DNA of 64,000 nucleotides, taken from NCBI GenBank assembly GCA_905221605.1, contig CAJNDS010002625.1:40001-104000 (forward strand), in the 5' to 3' direction. The notes under the pieces were generated by a model. It worked only from the letters and a program-made list of their open reading frames with translations. It was not told the origin of the DNA and searched no databases. Origin of the DNA: Symbiodinium natans. Its lineage: Eukaryota; Sar; Dinophyceae; Suessiales; Symbiodiniaceae. The position numbers and the translations under genes were made by a program. Numbering within the stretch: the first letter of the stretch is position 1; each line of letters begins with the position of its first letter. Below are positions 1 to 11,985 of the stretch, one piece after another.

Positions 1-2610
1 CCAAGCACTTGACACCACGTTGTTGCTTCTCGGGTTGGAAAAAGACACGCCAGATCTCTACGCTCCCGGCTGTTTGCCAGCAGTGCGAACCTTGCAGGAC
101 ATAAGGATGCAGGAGGGCTTTCTAAACTAGGAGGCCTTCATATGGGCATTGTATGTACCACTGGGCCTGGGCTGAACGTTTGGGGCTTGGGAATAATGAA
201 TGTGCTTGAACTAAGCGGAAAAAAGGGGGACCCCTAGAAGGGACCTTCTATCTTATTCCCGTATGCAACCCTTATAGAGTCCCTATCTTACCTAAGTAGT
301 CCCCAAATAGCCCCGAAATAACCCCTAAGGTCTCTTGTAAGGGTCCCTCCTTTAGTCCCTTGATTGAATCAATCCTGGGCTACTGACTCCCCACCCCGGC
401 ACGCTGGGGTGGGGGGAGGGCGCTTGGGGTGGCCTTGAGACACCCCCATAGTATCATTCATACATCAAGACTCTCTTTGGCAAGTTGGAAGCTACAAAAA
501 CTGTCGCTAAAGGCTCCCAGGAGCTAGTTTTCGGGAGCTAGGAGATGTCATAAACTTCAGGTCAGGTTGTACCGTCAGTTCTACAAGCTCTCCCTGGCTT
601 TCAAAGGAGCTGCCACATCCTTCCATGCGCGAGTGCATGTTTCGGGCCGTGCGCTTAGAACGGAATGTGCGCGAAAAGGAAGCTCGAGCATTTCAAAGCT
701 GCCTACCTAGGCTGCTGACATGCCGTGCTATGCTAAGTTTGCGGCCCGAAGAAGACAAAGGCGACTTTGTCCCAGGGGAATTCGTCCTCCTCGTTGCTTG
801 TTGACGTGTCCGAAGCATGCTGGACATGACACGGCAGCCAGAGTCCCCAAAACGCACCTGCACCGCTGAAAGGCCCTCTTCGACTGCACTCCCAGCAATG
901 GTCGCTACAGAACCTGCCACACGCGATTCCAACCGCAACATTCCCACGAAGCACAAGTAACAGAAACGCATGTGTGTTCGCCGGATTACCCGGCACCTTT
1001 CCCTGAGGACTATCGGCCATGAACGACGGACGACAGACGACGGACTACGGTGACTACGGACTACGGTGGCTACGGTGACTTCGGACTACGGTGACTACGG
1101 ACATCTACGGACTACGGACTACGGACTACCGACGGCGACGACTACTACTACCACTACTCCTTCTTCATGCCTCACTACTGGCTCCTGGCAGCGGCAATTT
1201 GGAAAGAAACAACAGCCGCGCCTAGATTGCCCTGGCCCAAGGCTGTCAAGGCCTGCTTCGCAAGAGACGAGCGCGGTGTCCAAAACAGAGTTTTGCCAAA
1301 TGGGTGTTTCCACAAACTAGGGGTACCCCTTTACTACCCCAAATAGAATCAGAACCGCCCTGAAAGGTACGCCTTTACTACCCCAAATAGAATAACAAAA
1401 CCCCCTTAAAAGGGACCCCAGAAGGGTACCAGCACCCGTGTTTTCGGACCCCCAAAAAGGGCCTCCTGCCCCATGTCTCCCAGCATGTCCAGGGTCTTTT
1501 CACCTTCTGGCAGGACCTGGGCACATCTGGGAGATTCCTCTAAAGTAGGGTCCCCTTTTGGGATCCTTATTATAAGGATGCCCCTCTTATTTCTACTTTA
1601 GGGCCCCTTTGGGATCCTTATTATAAGGATGCCCCTCTTATTTAGGGTACCCAAAAAGGGGGACCATTTTGAGAAAGTCTCCACTCACGCAGCAACACTC
1701 GCCAGTTCGGGAATGCGCGAAACTTGGGCTGCTCAGGGCCCAGCGGGCGGCAGCATGTTGATGGGCTCATCAAGCACATTGTCGTCGCCCGCTGCCTTCA
1801 GCTTCTCTGCCATGGCCTTGACACAAAGGCTTGGAAACTAGGCCAGGGAGCTCGTTCACTTCTCGCAACATACCATTTTTTCAAAATTGTGAGAATAGTT
1901 ATAATTATAATAAGAGCACCTTCGCCTCCTCCGCTGAGTTGAAGAGTTCTGGCAGGAATTGTGCGTGATTTGAAGGGTCCGGAACGTAACGCAGCGGCAA
2001 AGCTGATCCACGCAAGGCCATGCCGCAGGCGCTCTTGGCTGTGATGACCTCTTTCTGCCCTTCAGCATGCGCTTCCGCCTGCAGACGCCCAGACATGGAA
2101 AAGCACAAAAGCCTACGAGGCAGAAGTTCAATTGCAACGCGGCACGGATCCAGGGTGTGCAATCAATGAGGCTGCTCTGTAATTAGGATTCTACACATCG
2201 AAAAATGTAATAATTATTGCTATTCTTCTTCTTATTACTACTATCAATACCACTATTATTCTTCTTATTATTATTACAAAAATATTAGTATTACATTTTT
2301 AGGGCGGACCCCGAGTTAAGCTCCGGACCAACGACCACCATCCCAGCGCCCCGGCGGATGCCTGCCAGCCTCGAGAGGCCAGTGCCCACAAACGTCAGCG
2401 AAAAGCGTGAACCCCATCAATCCGAAAAAAAAACCTTTTGGGTTTAGGGTTTAGGGTTTAGGGTTTAGGGTTCAGCAGCTCTGGGTCGAGCAATCTCTAG
2501 TAGAGCCGCTGTCTGGACTCTAGAAAAAAACCCACCCACCCAGAGAATCCCAAAACATTAAGAAATATAAAGTTCACATTTTTCCTCAGCAAGCCCTGTC
2601 CTCCAACCTC
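1..2610. other. Intergenic stretch with short repeats
   Basis: I found no convincing coding exon here. The stretch holds an inverted-repeat element near 219-362, partial copies of other short G-rich repeats (about 1310-1440 and 1545-1670), an AT-rich trinucleotide-like tract (about 2205-2300) and a short TTTAGGG array (2439-2473). Reading frames of 60-95 codons on either strand look like chance frames in low-complexity sequence. Confidence 0.6.
219..362. repeat. Short inverted-repeat element, family F copy 1
   Basis: A copy of a roughly 145-165 bp repeat that also occurs at 29762-29928. Both copies begin with a GGGGGACCCC-like G-rich end and finish with a complementary GGGTCCCTCC..TTAG end, and they share the internal text TCTTATTCCC and CCCTATCTACCT-like blocks. 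Non-coding, and MITE-like in size and structure. No clear target duplication was seen. Confidence 0.5.
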
Positions 2611-2612
2611 AT

Positions 2613-3165
2613 TTATTCATTCTGCTCGTGTTTTTTGTCATTCTGCTTGGTTTCCATTCTGCTCGTATGCGTTTCTTTCTGCTCGTATTCATTCTGCTCG
2701 TATTCGTTCTTTTTCTGATCGTGTTCGTTCTCGTTCCTGCTCGTATTCATTCTGCTCGTATTCGTTCTCTCTCTGCTCGATTTCAGTCCGCTCGTTTTCG
2801 TTGTTTTTCTTCTCGTATTCATTCTGTTCGTATTCGCTCTCTCTCTCTGCTCGATTTCAGTCTGCTCGTCTTCGTTCTCTCTCTGCTCGTAATCATTCTG
2901 CTCGTATTCGTTCTCTTTCTGCTCATATTCATTTTGCTCGTGTTCGTTCTCTTTCTGCTCGTATTCGTGCTTTTTCTGCACGCTCTCTGCTCGATTTCAG
3001 TCCGCTCGTTTTCGCTCTTTCTGCTCGTACTGAGTCTGCTCGTACTCATTCTATTTCTGCTCGTATTCATTCTGCTCGTATTCGTTCTCTCTCTGCTCGA
3101 CGTCAGTCTGCTCGTATTCGTTCTCTTTCTGCTCATATTCACTTTGCTCGTGTTCGTTTTCCCCG
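2613..3165. repeat. 15-bp minisatellite (TTCTGCTCGTATTCA type)
   Basis: About 36 imperfect copies of a 15 bp unit, TTCTGCTCGTATTCA and variants. Because the unit is a multiple of three, several frames stay open and would encode Glu/Gln/Asn/Tyr- or Arg/Ser-rich pentapeptide repeats. This explains the long frames seen on both strands. I see no start context, neighbour or domain that suggests a protein. Confidence 0.8.
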
Positions 3166-3270
3166 GTGACCCTGCCTATTTTTGGCCGTCTTGTTGGTTG
3201 TGTTTGGCACACTTTAAGCTGCCTGGCTTCCACATGGTTGCTTTCCAGTTAGTGCCCCGGTGACCTCGCC

Positions 3271-4500
3271 TCATGTTGGCTCCTGCTCGTAGGGTTTGAT
3301 GAGAGGCCTAGAGGTTTGTCGTATGTCCCCTCTCTTCGTGCTCGTAGGGTTTGTCGTATGTCCCTCCCTTCATGCTCGTAGGGTTTGATGAGAGGTCTAC
3401 AGGTTTGTCGTACGTCCCCTCCCTTCGTGCTCTTAGATTTTGTCGTATGTCGCCTCCCTTCGTGCTCGTCGGCTTTGTCGTATGTCCCTCTTTGTCTGCT
3501 TGCAGAGAATCCCAAGAATTAAGAAACTGAGGTTTTATTTTCAGAGGTTTGTCGTATGTCCCCTCCCTTCGTGCTCGTCGGCTTTGTCGTATGTCCCTTT
3601 TCTTCTGCTTGCAGAGAATCCCAAAACATTGAGAAATGTGCGGGTTTATTTTAGAGGTTTGTCGTATGTCCCCTCCCTTCGTGCAGTTGCTTTTCCCCAC
3701 CCCACCCTCGGACCACCCAAGATGAGAAACACTGAGAAGGGGCTGCTGCGTTGCCCGGCCCCGCAAAGCCTTCATCTTGATCTGGCCCAGACCCAGGTTT
3801 TCAAGCCCAGAATGGGGGTCATGTTGGCTCCTGCTCGTAGGGTTTGATGAGAGGCCTAGAGGTTTGTCGTATGTCCCCTCTCTTCGTGCTCGTAGGGTTT
3901 GTCGTATGTCCCTCCCTTCATGCTCGTAGGGTTTGATGAGAGGTCTACAGGTTTGTCGTACGTCCCCTCCCTTCGTGCTCTTAGATTTTGTCATATGTCG
4001 CCTCCCTTCGTGCTCGTCGGCTTTGTCGTATGTCCCTCTTTGTCTGCTTGCAGAGAATCCCAAGAATTAAGAAACTGAGGTTTTATTTTCAGAGGTTTGT
4101 CGTATGTCCCCTCCCTTCGTGCTCGTCGGCTTTGTCGTATGTCCCTTTTCTTCTGCTTGCAGAGAATCCCAAAACATTGAGAAATGTACGGGTTTATTTT
4201 AGAGGTTTGTCGTATGTCCCCTCCCTTCGTGCTCGTAGGGTTTGTCGAGAGGTCTACAGGTTTGTCGTACGCCCTCTTCCTTCGTGCTCTTAGGGTTTGT
4301 CGTATGCCTCCCTTCGTGCTCGTAGGGTTTGTCGTATGTCCCCTCCCTTCGTGCTCGTATGGTTTGATGAAAGGTCTACAGATTCGTCGCAGGTCCCTTC
4401 CCTTCGCGCTCTTAGGGTTTGTCGTATGTCCCCTCCCTTCGTGCTCGTCGGCTTTGTCGCATGTCCCTTGTCTTCGCGCTTGCTTTCCCCAGACCGAAGG
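3271..4500. repeat. Minisatellite region with a 414 bp direct duplication
   Basis: This region is built from units of roughly 30-40 bp containing TTTGTCGTATGTCCC and CCTCCCTTCGTGCTCG. Bases 3271-3684 recur at 3819-4232 (offset 548) with only a few substitutions, for example GTCGTATG to GTCATATG and GTGCGGG to GTACGGG, so a recent segmental duplication lies on top of the older minisatellite. The open frames on either strand follow from the repeat structure. Confidence 0.85.
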
Positions 4501-5127
4501 TAGAACCAAAAGTGTTGGTCCGGATTGACAAAAAAACTAATTTGTTAACCTCCTGTTTTGTTTTCCCCCACCCCACCCTCGAACCATTCCAGTTCGAGCC
4601 AATCCCCAACCCACCCTAGAACCAACTACCCGTATTCGTTCTTTGTTGTCGGGGTGGGGGCGGGGTGCTGCTTGCTTACTTACTGGGTTTGTTCGTGCTT
4701 GCTGGGGCGCTGATTGCTTACATTCTGGATTTTTGCTTTGCTTGATGGGGCGCTGATCTAAAGTTCCCCGGTGACCGTGCTGGCCGTCTCGCTGGTTGTT
4801 TTGGCTGCCTGGCTTCCACATGGTTGCTTTGGAATTAGTGCCCCGGTGACCGCCTGTGTCTGAAAGTTCCCCGGTGACCGTGGCTCTTTTTGGCTCTCAC
4901 CCCGCAAAGCCTTCATCTGGCCCAGACCCAGGTTTTCAAGCCCAGAATGGGGGTCTGGGCCAGAAGAGGCGCTTCAGAGGGGTTGAGGGGGGGGGAACGT
5001 GGCCATTGTGTCATTCGTGGTTGGCAATGGTTTTCCGCTTGGGAGGGGGGTGGGGGGGGGTTGGGATGGAGAGGGTGGGCGGGCTGTGGGGCGGGGGTGG
5101 GGTGGGGGGGGTGGGGGGGTGGGGGGG

Positions 5128-5227
5128 NNNNNNNNNNNNNNNNNNNNNNNNNNNNNNNNNNNNNNNNNNNNNNNNNNNNNNNNNNNNNNNNNNNNNNNNN
5201 NNNNNNNNNNNNNNNNNNNNNNNNNNN
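5128..5227. other. Assembly gap (100 N)
   Basis: Exactly 100 N, the conventional placeholder for a gap of unknown size. It is flanked on the left by GT/G-rich low-complexity sequence (5041-5127), where assembly would be expected to fail. Confidence 0.98.
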
Positions 5228-6783
5228 AGCAGACCCTGGGGAAACATCGTCCACATCCCCCCCCCCCCAACCCAACCCCCCACTGCAGGTTGATGAGATA
5301 AAAGCCCGACTCAGTTTCAGATTCGGCCTCAGCTCCAATATTTGCTTCGTCAGAAAAACACAATGCGTCAGCTGTGCTTGCTCTCTGTGGGCGAGCTTCA
5401 AAGGCCAGTCCTCTTCTTCTTCTCTAGGATGGCCCTTAAGACCCTCCGAACAAATGTTCCTAGATGTGAGTCCTCTTAAACCCAATCAGGGAAGATATAA
5501 AATATTCCTAAATATGATCCTCTTCAACCCAATAAGGGAAATAGTAAATCTTCCTAAATATGAGTCCACTTAAACCCAATAAGGGAAGATATATAATGTC
5601 CCAAGGGCATACCTTGCTCTGGTACTTGCCTGGTTTTGCCTTTGTAGGTTTTGCTAGGTAGTACTCCCGACAGGCCCACCATTCGAGTCCGCCCCACACT
5701 CGAATTTTGGAGGTGGGCCGGAGTCTGTCCTAAGTGTCCTAGGGTTTAGGGTTTAGGGATTGCCCTCGGACAATTTGCAAACATTCACGCAACATCGTCC
5801 CCTTACTCGAATGCTTTATTTCCCCCTCCACCCTCCCCATATCAGGGTCCGGGCCAAGATGGCTCTCATTTAACGGCGCGCTTTTGGGTTAACTTGGTCA
5901 ATGCCAACTCATGCGTTGAGCAGCTCTCAGCTTGGCTTAGCTGCTGTGTCCATGGACATCGTGAATGATTTGGGCTGGCATCGAACTCAACCCTGCCGAT
6001 CCTAATGCGTAAGGATTGAAAGTTTCTTGTCCACGTACGATCGCAATTCATTGGGGATTGGCTTCGGGATCAATGTCGATGTTTTGACCTCAACCTGCCA
6101 CTACTTGTGGGGATCCCTACAGATGGTTTAGGGTTTAGGGTTTAGGGTTTAGGGTTTAGGGTTTAGGGTTTAGGGTTTGGGGTTTTGGGTTTAGGGTCGC
6201 CACATCCTGCCTGTCACCGGAAGTGGGTTCAGGTGGCTGCACCGGAGCAAATTTTCGTACGTCCCAACTGGATATCACCCTTGGCCACGATCGGTCTATG
6301 AAAACTTAAAAAGGATGCCAAAGGTGATGCAGTGATGTTCGATCTCCGGATCCCTGGTTTCGTACTGCTTCTGAGTTGCATGTTGAACATTCTGAACACC
6401 AAGTTGATGTTGGTTGCAGCCACGCAAGTGGCATTCGCGTTACCATGACATCTGTAATCTGTAAGCGCTATCCATCCTGTATCAACCGCGACAGAGATCT
6501 CCCAAACGTTATCCCGCAAAAACAAGAAACCCAAGTCGAGGCAGATGAAATTCACATTGGGCCCTTGAATCAATCCATGGGTGTTGGTACATGTCCTATC
6601 CGCACTCAAAATCATCCAGACATGACCATACCAATCGGGCATACGTAGGCTAGGCGATGTCGCCGAAGCTCTGACTACGGAACCAGCCTCATAAGACAGA
6701 AGACTCGGGTTGAGTGAAGCCTTCTAATTCCCATACAGAGATGTTCATGGAGGTTTTCATGCCATTAGTCTAGTGGATGTGCT

Positions 6784-6894
6784 GGGTTAACGACAATAAG
6801 GGATCCCTAGTATAGATCCCCAAAATAATAGGATTCCCTTAGTATAAGGACCCCTATTAGGTACCCCAAATTTCGGGAAACCCTCATGTACAGT
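6784..6894. repeat. Short inverted-repeat element, family B copy
   Basis: About 110 bp with ends of the type GGGTTTACGA..AGGGGA and TTTCGGGAAACCC. The interior contains GGATTCCCTTA, TAAGGACCCC and GGTACCCC blocks shared with the other family B copies in this window. Non-coding and MITE-like. Confidence 0.6.
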
Positions 6895-7053
6895 AATCAT
6901 GCTGAGACTTATTAAACTCTCCGACCAGCCACTTCCCCAAGCCGCCCTGTTTTGCCAAATTCACGTAGGGTTTCGGGTTTAGGGTTTAGGGTTTGGGGTT
7001 TCGGGTCAAGCACCCCACATTGCCATCTTGCGGGCATCGCTGGGATTTTTTGG

Positions 7054-8568
7054 TCAGATGGTCCAGCAACCATCACAATCTGGGCGGCCCCAGGAGATAA
7101 CAACTCCATCTACGCGGACAGCAGCAAAAGCGTCAGAACTCGCCTGAAGTTGCTGAATGTCTTTGAGCTGCTCGTGGACTTCTGGCTTCACGGCACCACC
7201 TTGGTTTGGATGACCCCAAATGATGACGGAACCACCGGAAGTGAGCCCGGCGAAAGCTTCACGTGTGGCCTGAATCTGCTGGACTTCCTTCAGCTGATCT
7301 TGGACTTCAGAGCTGTTGCCACCGCAGTTTGGATCTCCCCATGTGACCACAACACCATCAACCAAGACAGCTGCAAACGCGTGACCTGTGGACTGAATCT
7401 GCTGCACACCCCTGAGTTGTTCCGCAACGGCAGAGCAGTCACCGCCCCAAGTGGGATGACCCCATGCGATGACTGATCCGTCTGACCGGAGGGCGGCGAA
7501 TGCCCGATCTGCCGCCTGAATCTGCAGGACATCCCTCAGCTGCTCCTGGACTTCGGAGCAGTCACCACCAGACTCTTGATCCCCCCAGGTGACCACAGAC
7601 CCGTTTTGCAGGATTGCGGCGAAGGCCCGGTCTGCAGCCTGAATCTGCTGCACGTTTTTCAACTGATCTTGAACGGCAGAGCTCTCGGCACCATACTGAG
7701 GATGGCCCCATGTGATGACCGATCCATCTGCCCGGATAGCAGCAAATGCAAATGATGTTGACTGAATTTGCTGCACGTTCTTGAGCTGATCTTGGACTCC
7801 CGAGCTATCACCGCCCCATCCTTGATTTCCCCATGTAACAACTGAACCATCTGCCAATCTTGCCGCAAAAGCTCCCTGCGCGGCCTGAATCTGTTGGACG
7901 CCTTTCAGCTGATGTTGAACTTTGGCGCTGTCACCGCCGCCAAAGGGATCGCCCCATGTCACCACTGATCCATCTGCAATGGCGGCAAAGGCGCGCTCTG
8001 TGGCATGAATCTGCTGCACATCCCTGAGGCAATCTTGCACCGCAGAGCAGTCACCACCATATTCTGGATCGCCCCACGCGATGACTGATCCATCGACCAG
8101 GATGGCCGCAAATGCAAAGGATGTTGACTGAATCTGCTCGATACTTCTCAATTGATCTTGGACTTTAGTGCTGTCACCACCACACCGGGCAGAGCCCCAA
8201 GCCCTGATCTTGTCTCCATAGGTTGCCGCGAAGGCACAAGAAGTTGCTGCTATCCTTGGTCCTTGACCGATGGCAGTGATGTGATCTCCATCATGGAAGC
8301 CTAGGTCTTGTACGGATGCCACTGGATTCAGGACCGACCCGGATTTGATGAGTTTCAAGGATCTTTGTCCCAGCGATTTCGCCGCCTGACGCTGCAAGTC
8401 CGCTACTTGCAGCGACTCTGGTACTTCCAAACATGTACTTTTGCCACTTGGCAAAGCGATGGTGAGGCGCAACATTGGATGAATTTCGGAGAACACCCGT
8501 GAAGCATTAATCATCACTTCAATATCTTTCATGCGGGTTATTTTCCGATCCATCTTCCATGCGATCAT
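7054..8568 (-). CDS. Ubiquitin-like plus RCC1-repeat protein
   Basis: A 504-residue uninterrupted frame. Residues 1-31 are a short leader. Residues 32-103 look like a ubiquitin fold (MLRLTIALPSGK start, a central KLIKSG, a DLGFHDGDHI end). From about 108 onward come ten repeats of about 40 residues with the core AFAA-(x)-DGSVVTWG-(x)-GGDSS-(x)-VQ-QL-(x)-QQIQ; the last is cut short. In known proteins RCC1-type repeats form beta-propeller blades used for protein binding or GTPase exchange, but no catalytic HECT domain follows here, so the role is unknown. Ubiquitin-like/RCC1 fusions are a large family in dinoflagellates. Met32 (codon at 8475) could equally be the true start, or an upstream spliced leader exon may exist. 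The stop lies about 50 bp from a TTTAGGG array. Confidence 0.85.
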   Translation of the reverse strand: MIAWKMDRKITRMKDIEVMINASRVFSEIHPMLRLTIALPSGKSTCLEVPESLQVADLQRQAAKSLGQRSLKLIKSGSVLNPVASVQDLGFHDGDHITAIGQGPRIAATSCAFAATYGDKIRAWGSARCGGDSTKVQDQLRSIEQIQSTSFAFAAILVDGSVIAWGDPEYGGDCSAVQDCLRDVQQIHATERAFAAIADGSVVTWGDPFGGGDSAKVQHQLKGVQQIQAAQGAFAARLADGSVVTWGNQGWGGDSSGVQDQLKNVQQIQSTSFAFAAIRADGSVITWGHPQYGAESSAVQDQLKNVQQIQAADRAFAAILQNGSVVTWGDQESGGDCSEVQEQLRDVLQIQAADRAFAALRSDGSVIAWGHPTWGGDCSAVAEQLRGVQQIQSTGHAFAAVLVDGVVVTWGDPNCGGNSSEVQDQLKEVQQIQATREAFAGLTSGGSVIIWGHPNQGGAVKPEVHEQLKDIQQLQASSDAFAAVRVDGVVISWGRPDCDGCWTI

Positions 8569-8801
8569 GAGTCAATATGAGTCAGTATCAGTCAAGTAGT
8601 GAGTACGGTGGCGCTTTTTTTAATCTTTTTAACTCCCTAACATTTAAAATCATTTAAACAGATTAAACAGATACCGCATTCCACCTGCGAGCCACCTCGG
8701 CCCTTCAAAAAAAATGCCAGAGTTTTTCTTTTTCCCGATTTAGAACTACCCCTTCGCCCAAAGCCTGAGCTCACAAACCCAACCAACCTTTCTCGACCCC
8801 C

Positions 8802-8808
<7 letters not shown>

Positions 8809-8881
<73 letters not shown>
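8809..8881. repeat. Poly-C homopolymer tract
   Basis: An almost uninterrupted run of C (poly-G on the minus strand), likely prone to length errors in assembly. Confidence 0.95.
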
Positions 8882-8882
<1 letters not shown>

Positions 8883-9617
8883 CCCCCCCACGTGGAGTTC
8901 CAACGCATAGAACTTCAGCTCAAAAGCACCAGACGACGCCAAAGCCCACACGACCGCAGAAACTTCCCATTTGGCCATGGAAGCCCTTCAGCCTTCCGTA
9001 GGCAAATCTGGCAACAGATTCAACGAGACAAACCGTTGTAGATCAAGTTCCTGACGCGCCCAGTACAAAGAGAGAGCGAGGAGAGTAGGTTGCGCGCATC
9101 TCCACCCGCGCTAGCTGGTGTGTGCACATGTGATCATGCACTCACGAGAACAGCGAAGGCGTCGCCCCAAGACCGGGAACGCTTGTCACTTTCTCATCTT
9201 GTCAGCAGCCCATGTCGGAGGTAGAGCATGAGATGCAAAGCGAACAAATACCCGTGCAGATAGAAGGACGGCAAGCGCTGTCTTGGACAGGTGCCCTTGC
9301 TTTCGCAAGCAAGCTTTGGTCCGCTGCTCACCACTACCCGCCTCTCAGCACCTGCATGTCGTGCTCTACCACATCCCGGTCCTGCACACTTGGCTGCTCC
9401 CAAAAGAGGGTCGACTGCTGCCACACGAAGGGCTTGATCTGAATCCTGTAACCACTTTCAACCTTCATAGCAGTATATTCTGCTCCTTTGTGGGAACCAA
9501 AAGAGTCCAGGGTTTAGGCCCCCAACGAAGCCAAGCGGTCCTGTGGCGATTCTGGCAGACCAATGGGCTCAACCAGCTGCAGCTCCACCTGATGCATGTG
9601 CACACTAGTCCCGATAA

Positions 9618-9724
9618 CTACTATTGGCTTAAGCACCCCAAAAGAATATATAAAAAATCCCTATATTACCCTTCATAAGGAAGAACATTTGTGTTTTTTT
9701 GGGGGTTCTCAAGCAATTAGTAGA
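9618..9724. repeat. Short inverted-repeat element, family C copy 1
   Basis: Ends CTACTATTGGCTTAAGCACCCC and a complementary GGGGGTTCTCAAGCAATTAGTAG, about 107 bp. The interior has the TTACCCTTxATAAGGAAGAACA block shared with the copy at 43632-43729. A partial sister is at 58477-58558. Non-coding. Confidence 0.65.
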
Positions 9725-10040
9725 TACTGATGGCCGCCGATGGGCTCTTGTGGGTGTTAAGAAGCCCTACTACGAAAAAGGCACCTGTAAGGAGGCCCTG
9801 TTTCAGAACAACCCTAATCCCTAAACCCTAAACCCTAAACCCTAAGCCCTAAGCCCTAAACCCTAAACCCTAAACGTGAAAGCTGGCCTGCTCCTCCGGC
9901 AAACCAACCTCAGAGGAAATATCTGCGTGGCTGATCCTTCTGCACCTGGCTGCTGGGATCCGCACATTCTCTTCCACGACATCCAGAAACCTCAAGACTG
10001 AACTTCATCAGCCAACGTCTTGGGCCTTTGGGTCTTGGGA

Positions 10041-10167
10041 ACCCTAAACCCTAAACCCTAAACCCTAAACCCTAAACCCTAAACCCTAAACCCTAAACCC
10101 TAAACCCTAAACCCTAAACCCTAAACCCTAAACCCTAAACCCTAAACCCTAAACCCTAAACCCTAAA
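10041..10167. repeat. Telomere-type CCCTAAA array
   Basis: Eighteen near-perfect tandem CCCTAAA units, internal to the contig and not at its end. Confidence 0.97.
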
Positions 10168-10550
10168 AAACACCTAAACCCAAAAACTGCGGAGACTGAC
10201 GAACCGACTGAGCACGAAGCCGATGGCTACAGCAGGCTCCCACGCCACACACGAAAGCCTGCGCGGGAGCTGGCAAAGCGACTGCAGCTCCAGGGTTTAG
10301 GGTTTAGGGTTTAGGGTAATTGCACAGACATCCCGAGGAGCGAGGATTTTTTTTGTCAATTTTTCTGGTTTTTTTTTGTGAACTTTCTTGTTTTTTCTTG
10401 CTTTTCTTGTGGTTTTCAGAACATGCCCTCCTGGTTCTGCCTGTCGTCCTCCTCTGGTGGGAATTCTTTTCTGTGCATTTTTTGGTTTTTTTGGTGAATT
10501 TTGCTGGTTTTCAGCTTCCGATGGCCTCTCAGCGGCACCGCGTGTCCGGA

Positions 10551-11898
10551 ACAGGTCCAAATCTCAACGTGCTACAACAACACATTACGTCCAACCCTTC
10601 GTCCTTTTGCAACTCGCGCTTGGAGCGTCGGGGCGGCCATCGTTGGCCCCGACAGGACTCAAAAGCTAGTTAACGTCCGGGGCTGGTTCAAGAGGAACCT
10701 CGGATGCTTCAATCTGAAACTTTGCTTCGGTTTAGGGCTTACTGCGCATGTAGGCCGCAAACATTCTATCAGGATTTGCGGCTTATGGTGGACGGTTTGG
10801 GTCTTATTAGGCTCTACGGTTTGCGGGGTCAAGGTTGCTCCTCGTATCATTGCCCCTTCAGTCCGGAACTACGGCTTAGGGTTTAGGGTGTAGGGTGTGT
10901 TGCGGGAAGCGGGGGGTTGGGGGGGGCGCAGCCCCCCCCATCTGCAAACACGATTCTCGCATGATGGGTTTCCGAAAATGTGTGCATATGGCATATGCTT
11001 TGAGGCAAGCTTGCACGGCTTCAGAAAGCGGGGGGGTTGGGGGGGGCGCAGCCCCCCCCATTTGCAAACACAATTCTCGCATGATGGGTTTCCGAAAATG
11101 TGACGATTCTCGCATGATGGGTTTCCGCAAAAGTGTGCATATGGCATATGCTTTGAGGCAAGCTTGCACGGCTTAAACAAAGCGGGGGGGGGGGTTATTT
11201 CTTTCTTTCTTTCTTTCTGTCTTTCTTTCTTTCTTACAGGTCCAAATCTCAACGTGCTACAACAACACATTACGTCCAACCCTTCGTCCTTTTGCAACTC
11301 GCGCTTGGAGCGTCGGGGCGGCCATCGTTGGCCCCGACAGGACTCAAAAGCTAGTTAACGTCCGGGGCTGGTTCAAGAGGAACCTCGGATGCTTCAATCT
11401 GAAACTTTGCTTCGGTTTAGGGCTTACTGCGCATGTAGGCCGCAAACATGCTATCAGGATTTGCGGCTTATGGTGGACGGTTTGGGTCTTATTAGGCTCT
11501 ACGGTTTGCGGGGTCAAGGTTGCTCCTCGTATCATTGCCCCTTCAGTCCGGAACTAGGGCTTAGGGTTTAGGGTGTAGGGTGTGTTGCGGGAAGCGGGGG
11601 GTTGGGGGGGGCGCAGCCCCCCCCATTTGCAAACACGATTCTCGCATGATGGGTTTCCGAAAATGTGTGCATATGGCATATGCTTTGAGGCAAGCTTGCA
11701 CGGCTTGAGAAAGCGGGGGGGTTGGGGGGGGCGCAGCCCCCCCCATTTGCAAACACAATTCTCGCATGATGGGTTTCCGAAAATGTGACGATTCTCGCAT
11801 GATGGGTTTCCGCAAAAGTGTGCATATGGCATATGCTTTGAGGCAAGCTTGCACGGCTTAAACAAAGCGGGGGGGGGGTATTTCTTTCTTTCTTTCTG

Positions 11899-11920
<22 letters not shown>
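10551..11920. repeat. 685-bp tandem duplication
   Basis: Bases 10551-11235 are repeated head-to-tail at 11236-11920 (offset 685) with few differences. Each unit starts ACAGGTCCAAATCTCAACG and contains two copies of a roughly 125 bp subrepeat with a G-rich/C-rich palindrome (GGGGGGGCGCAGCCCCCCC) and GTGCATATGGCATATGC. Each unit ends in a CTTT tract; in the second unit this has expanded to over 500 bp. Matching pairs of frames on both strands are copies of each other, and I see no protein family. Confidence 0.85.
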
Positions 11921-11946
<26 letters not shown>

Positions 11947-11954
11947 TATTTCTC

Positions 11955-11985
<31 letters not shown>

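Larger units (their letters stand above)
4560..7050. other. Intergenic stretch downstream of the RCC1-repeat gene
   Basis: Apart from the gap, this holds G-rich low complexity, TTTAGGG arrays (6125-6198, 6967-7000) and a short inverted-repeat element (6784-6894). A 137-codon minus-strand frame (6642-6229) has mixed composition and could be an exon. I recognise no family in it and would not call it a gene. Confidence 0.5.
8569..10290. other. Intergenic stretch upstream of the RCC1-repeat gene
   Basis: Holds a 73 bp poly-C run (about 8809-8881), a family C inverted-repeat element (9618-9724) and CCCTAAA arrays (9809-9873, 10041-10167). A plus-strand frame at 9283-9678 and its neighbours show no family I recognise. 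The promoter of the minus-strand gene at 8568 should lie here, but I see no recognisable element. Confidence 0.5.

Noticed and set aside
2613-3263. Long frames on both strands (EYEQ-, TSRM- and SARI-type repeats up to 211 codons)
   Set aside because: All arise from one 15 bp minisatellite whose length is a multiple of three; several frames on both strands are open at once and none has a domain.
3308-4528. 251- and 172-codon minus-strand frames rich in EGTYDKP / EHEGR
   Set aside because: They follow the 30-40 bp minisatellite and its 414 bp duplication; opposite-strand frames are equally long.
8637-8978. Minus-strand frame with a long poly-Gly stretch
   Set aside because: Translation of the poly-C homopolymer.
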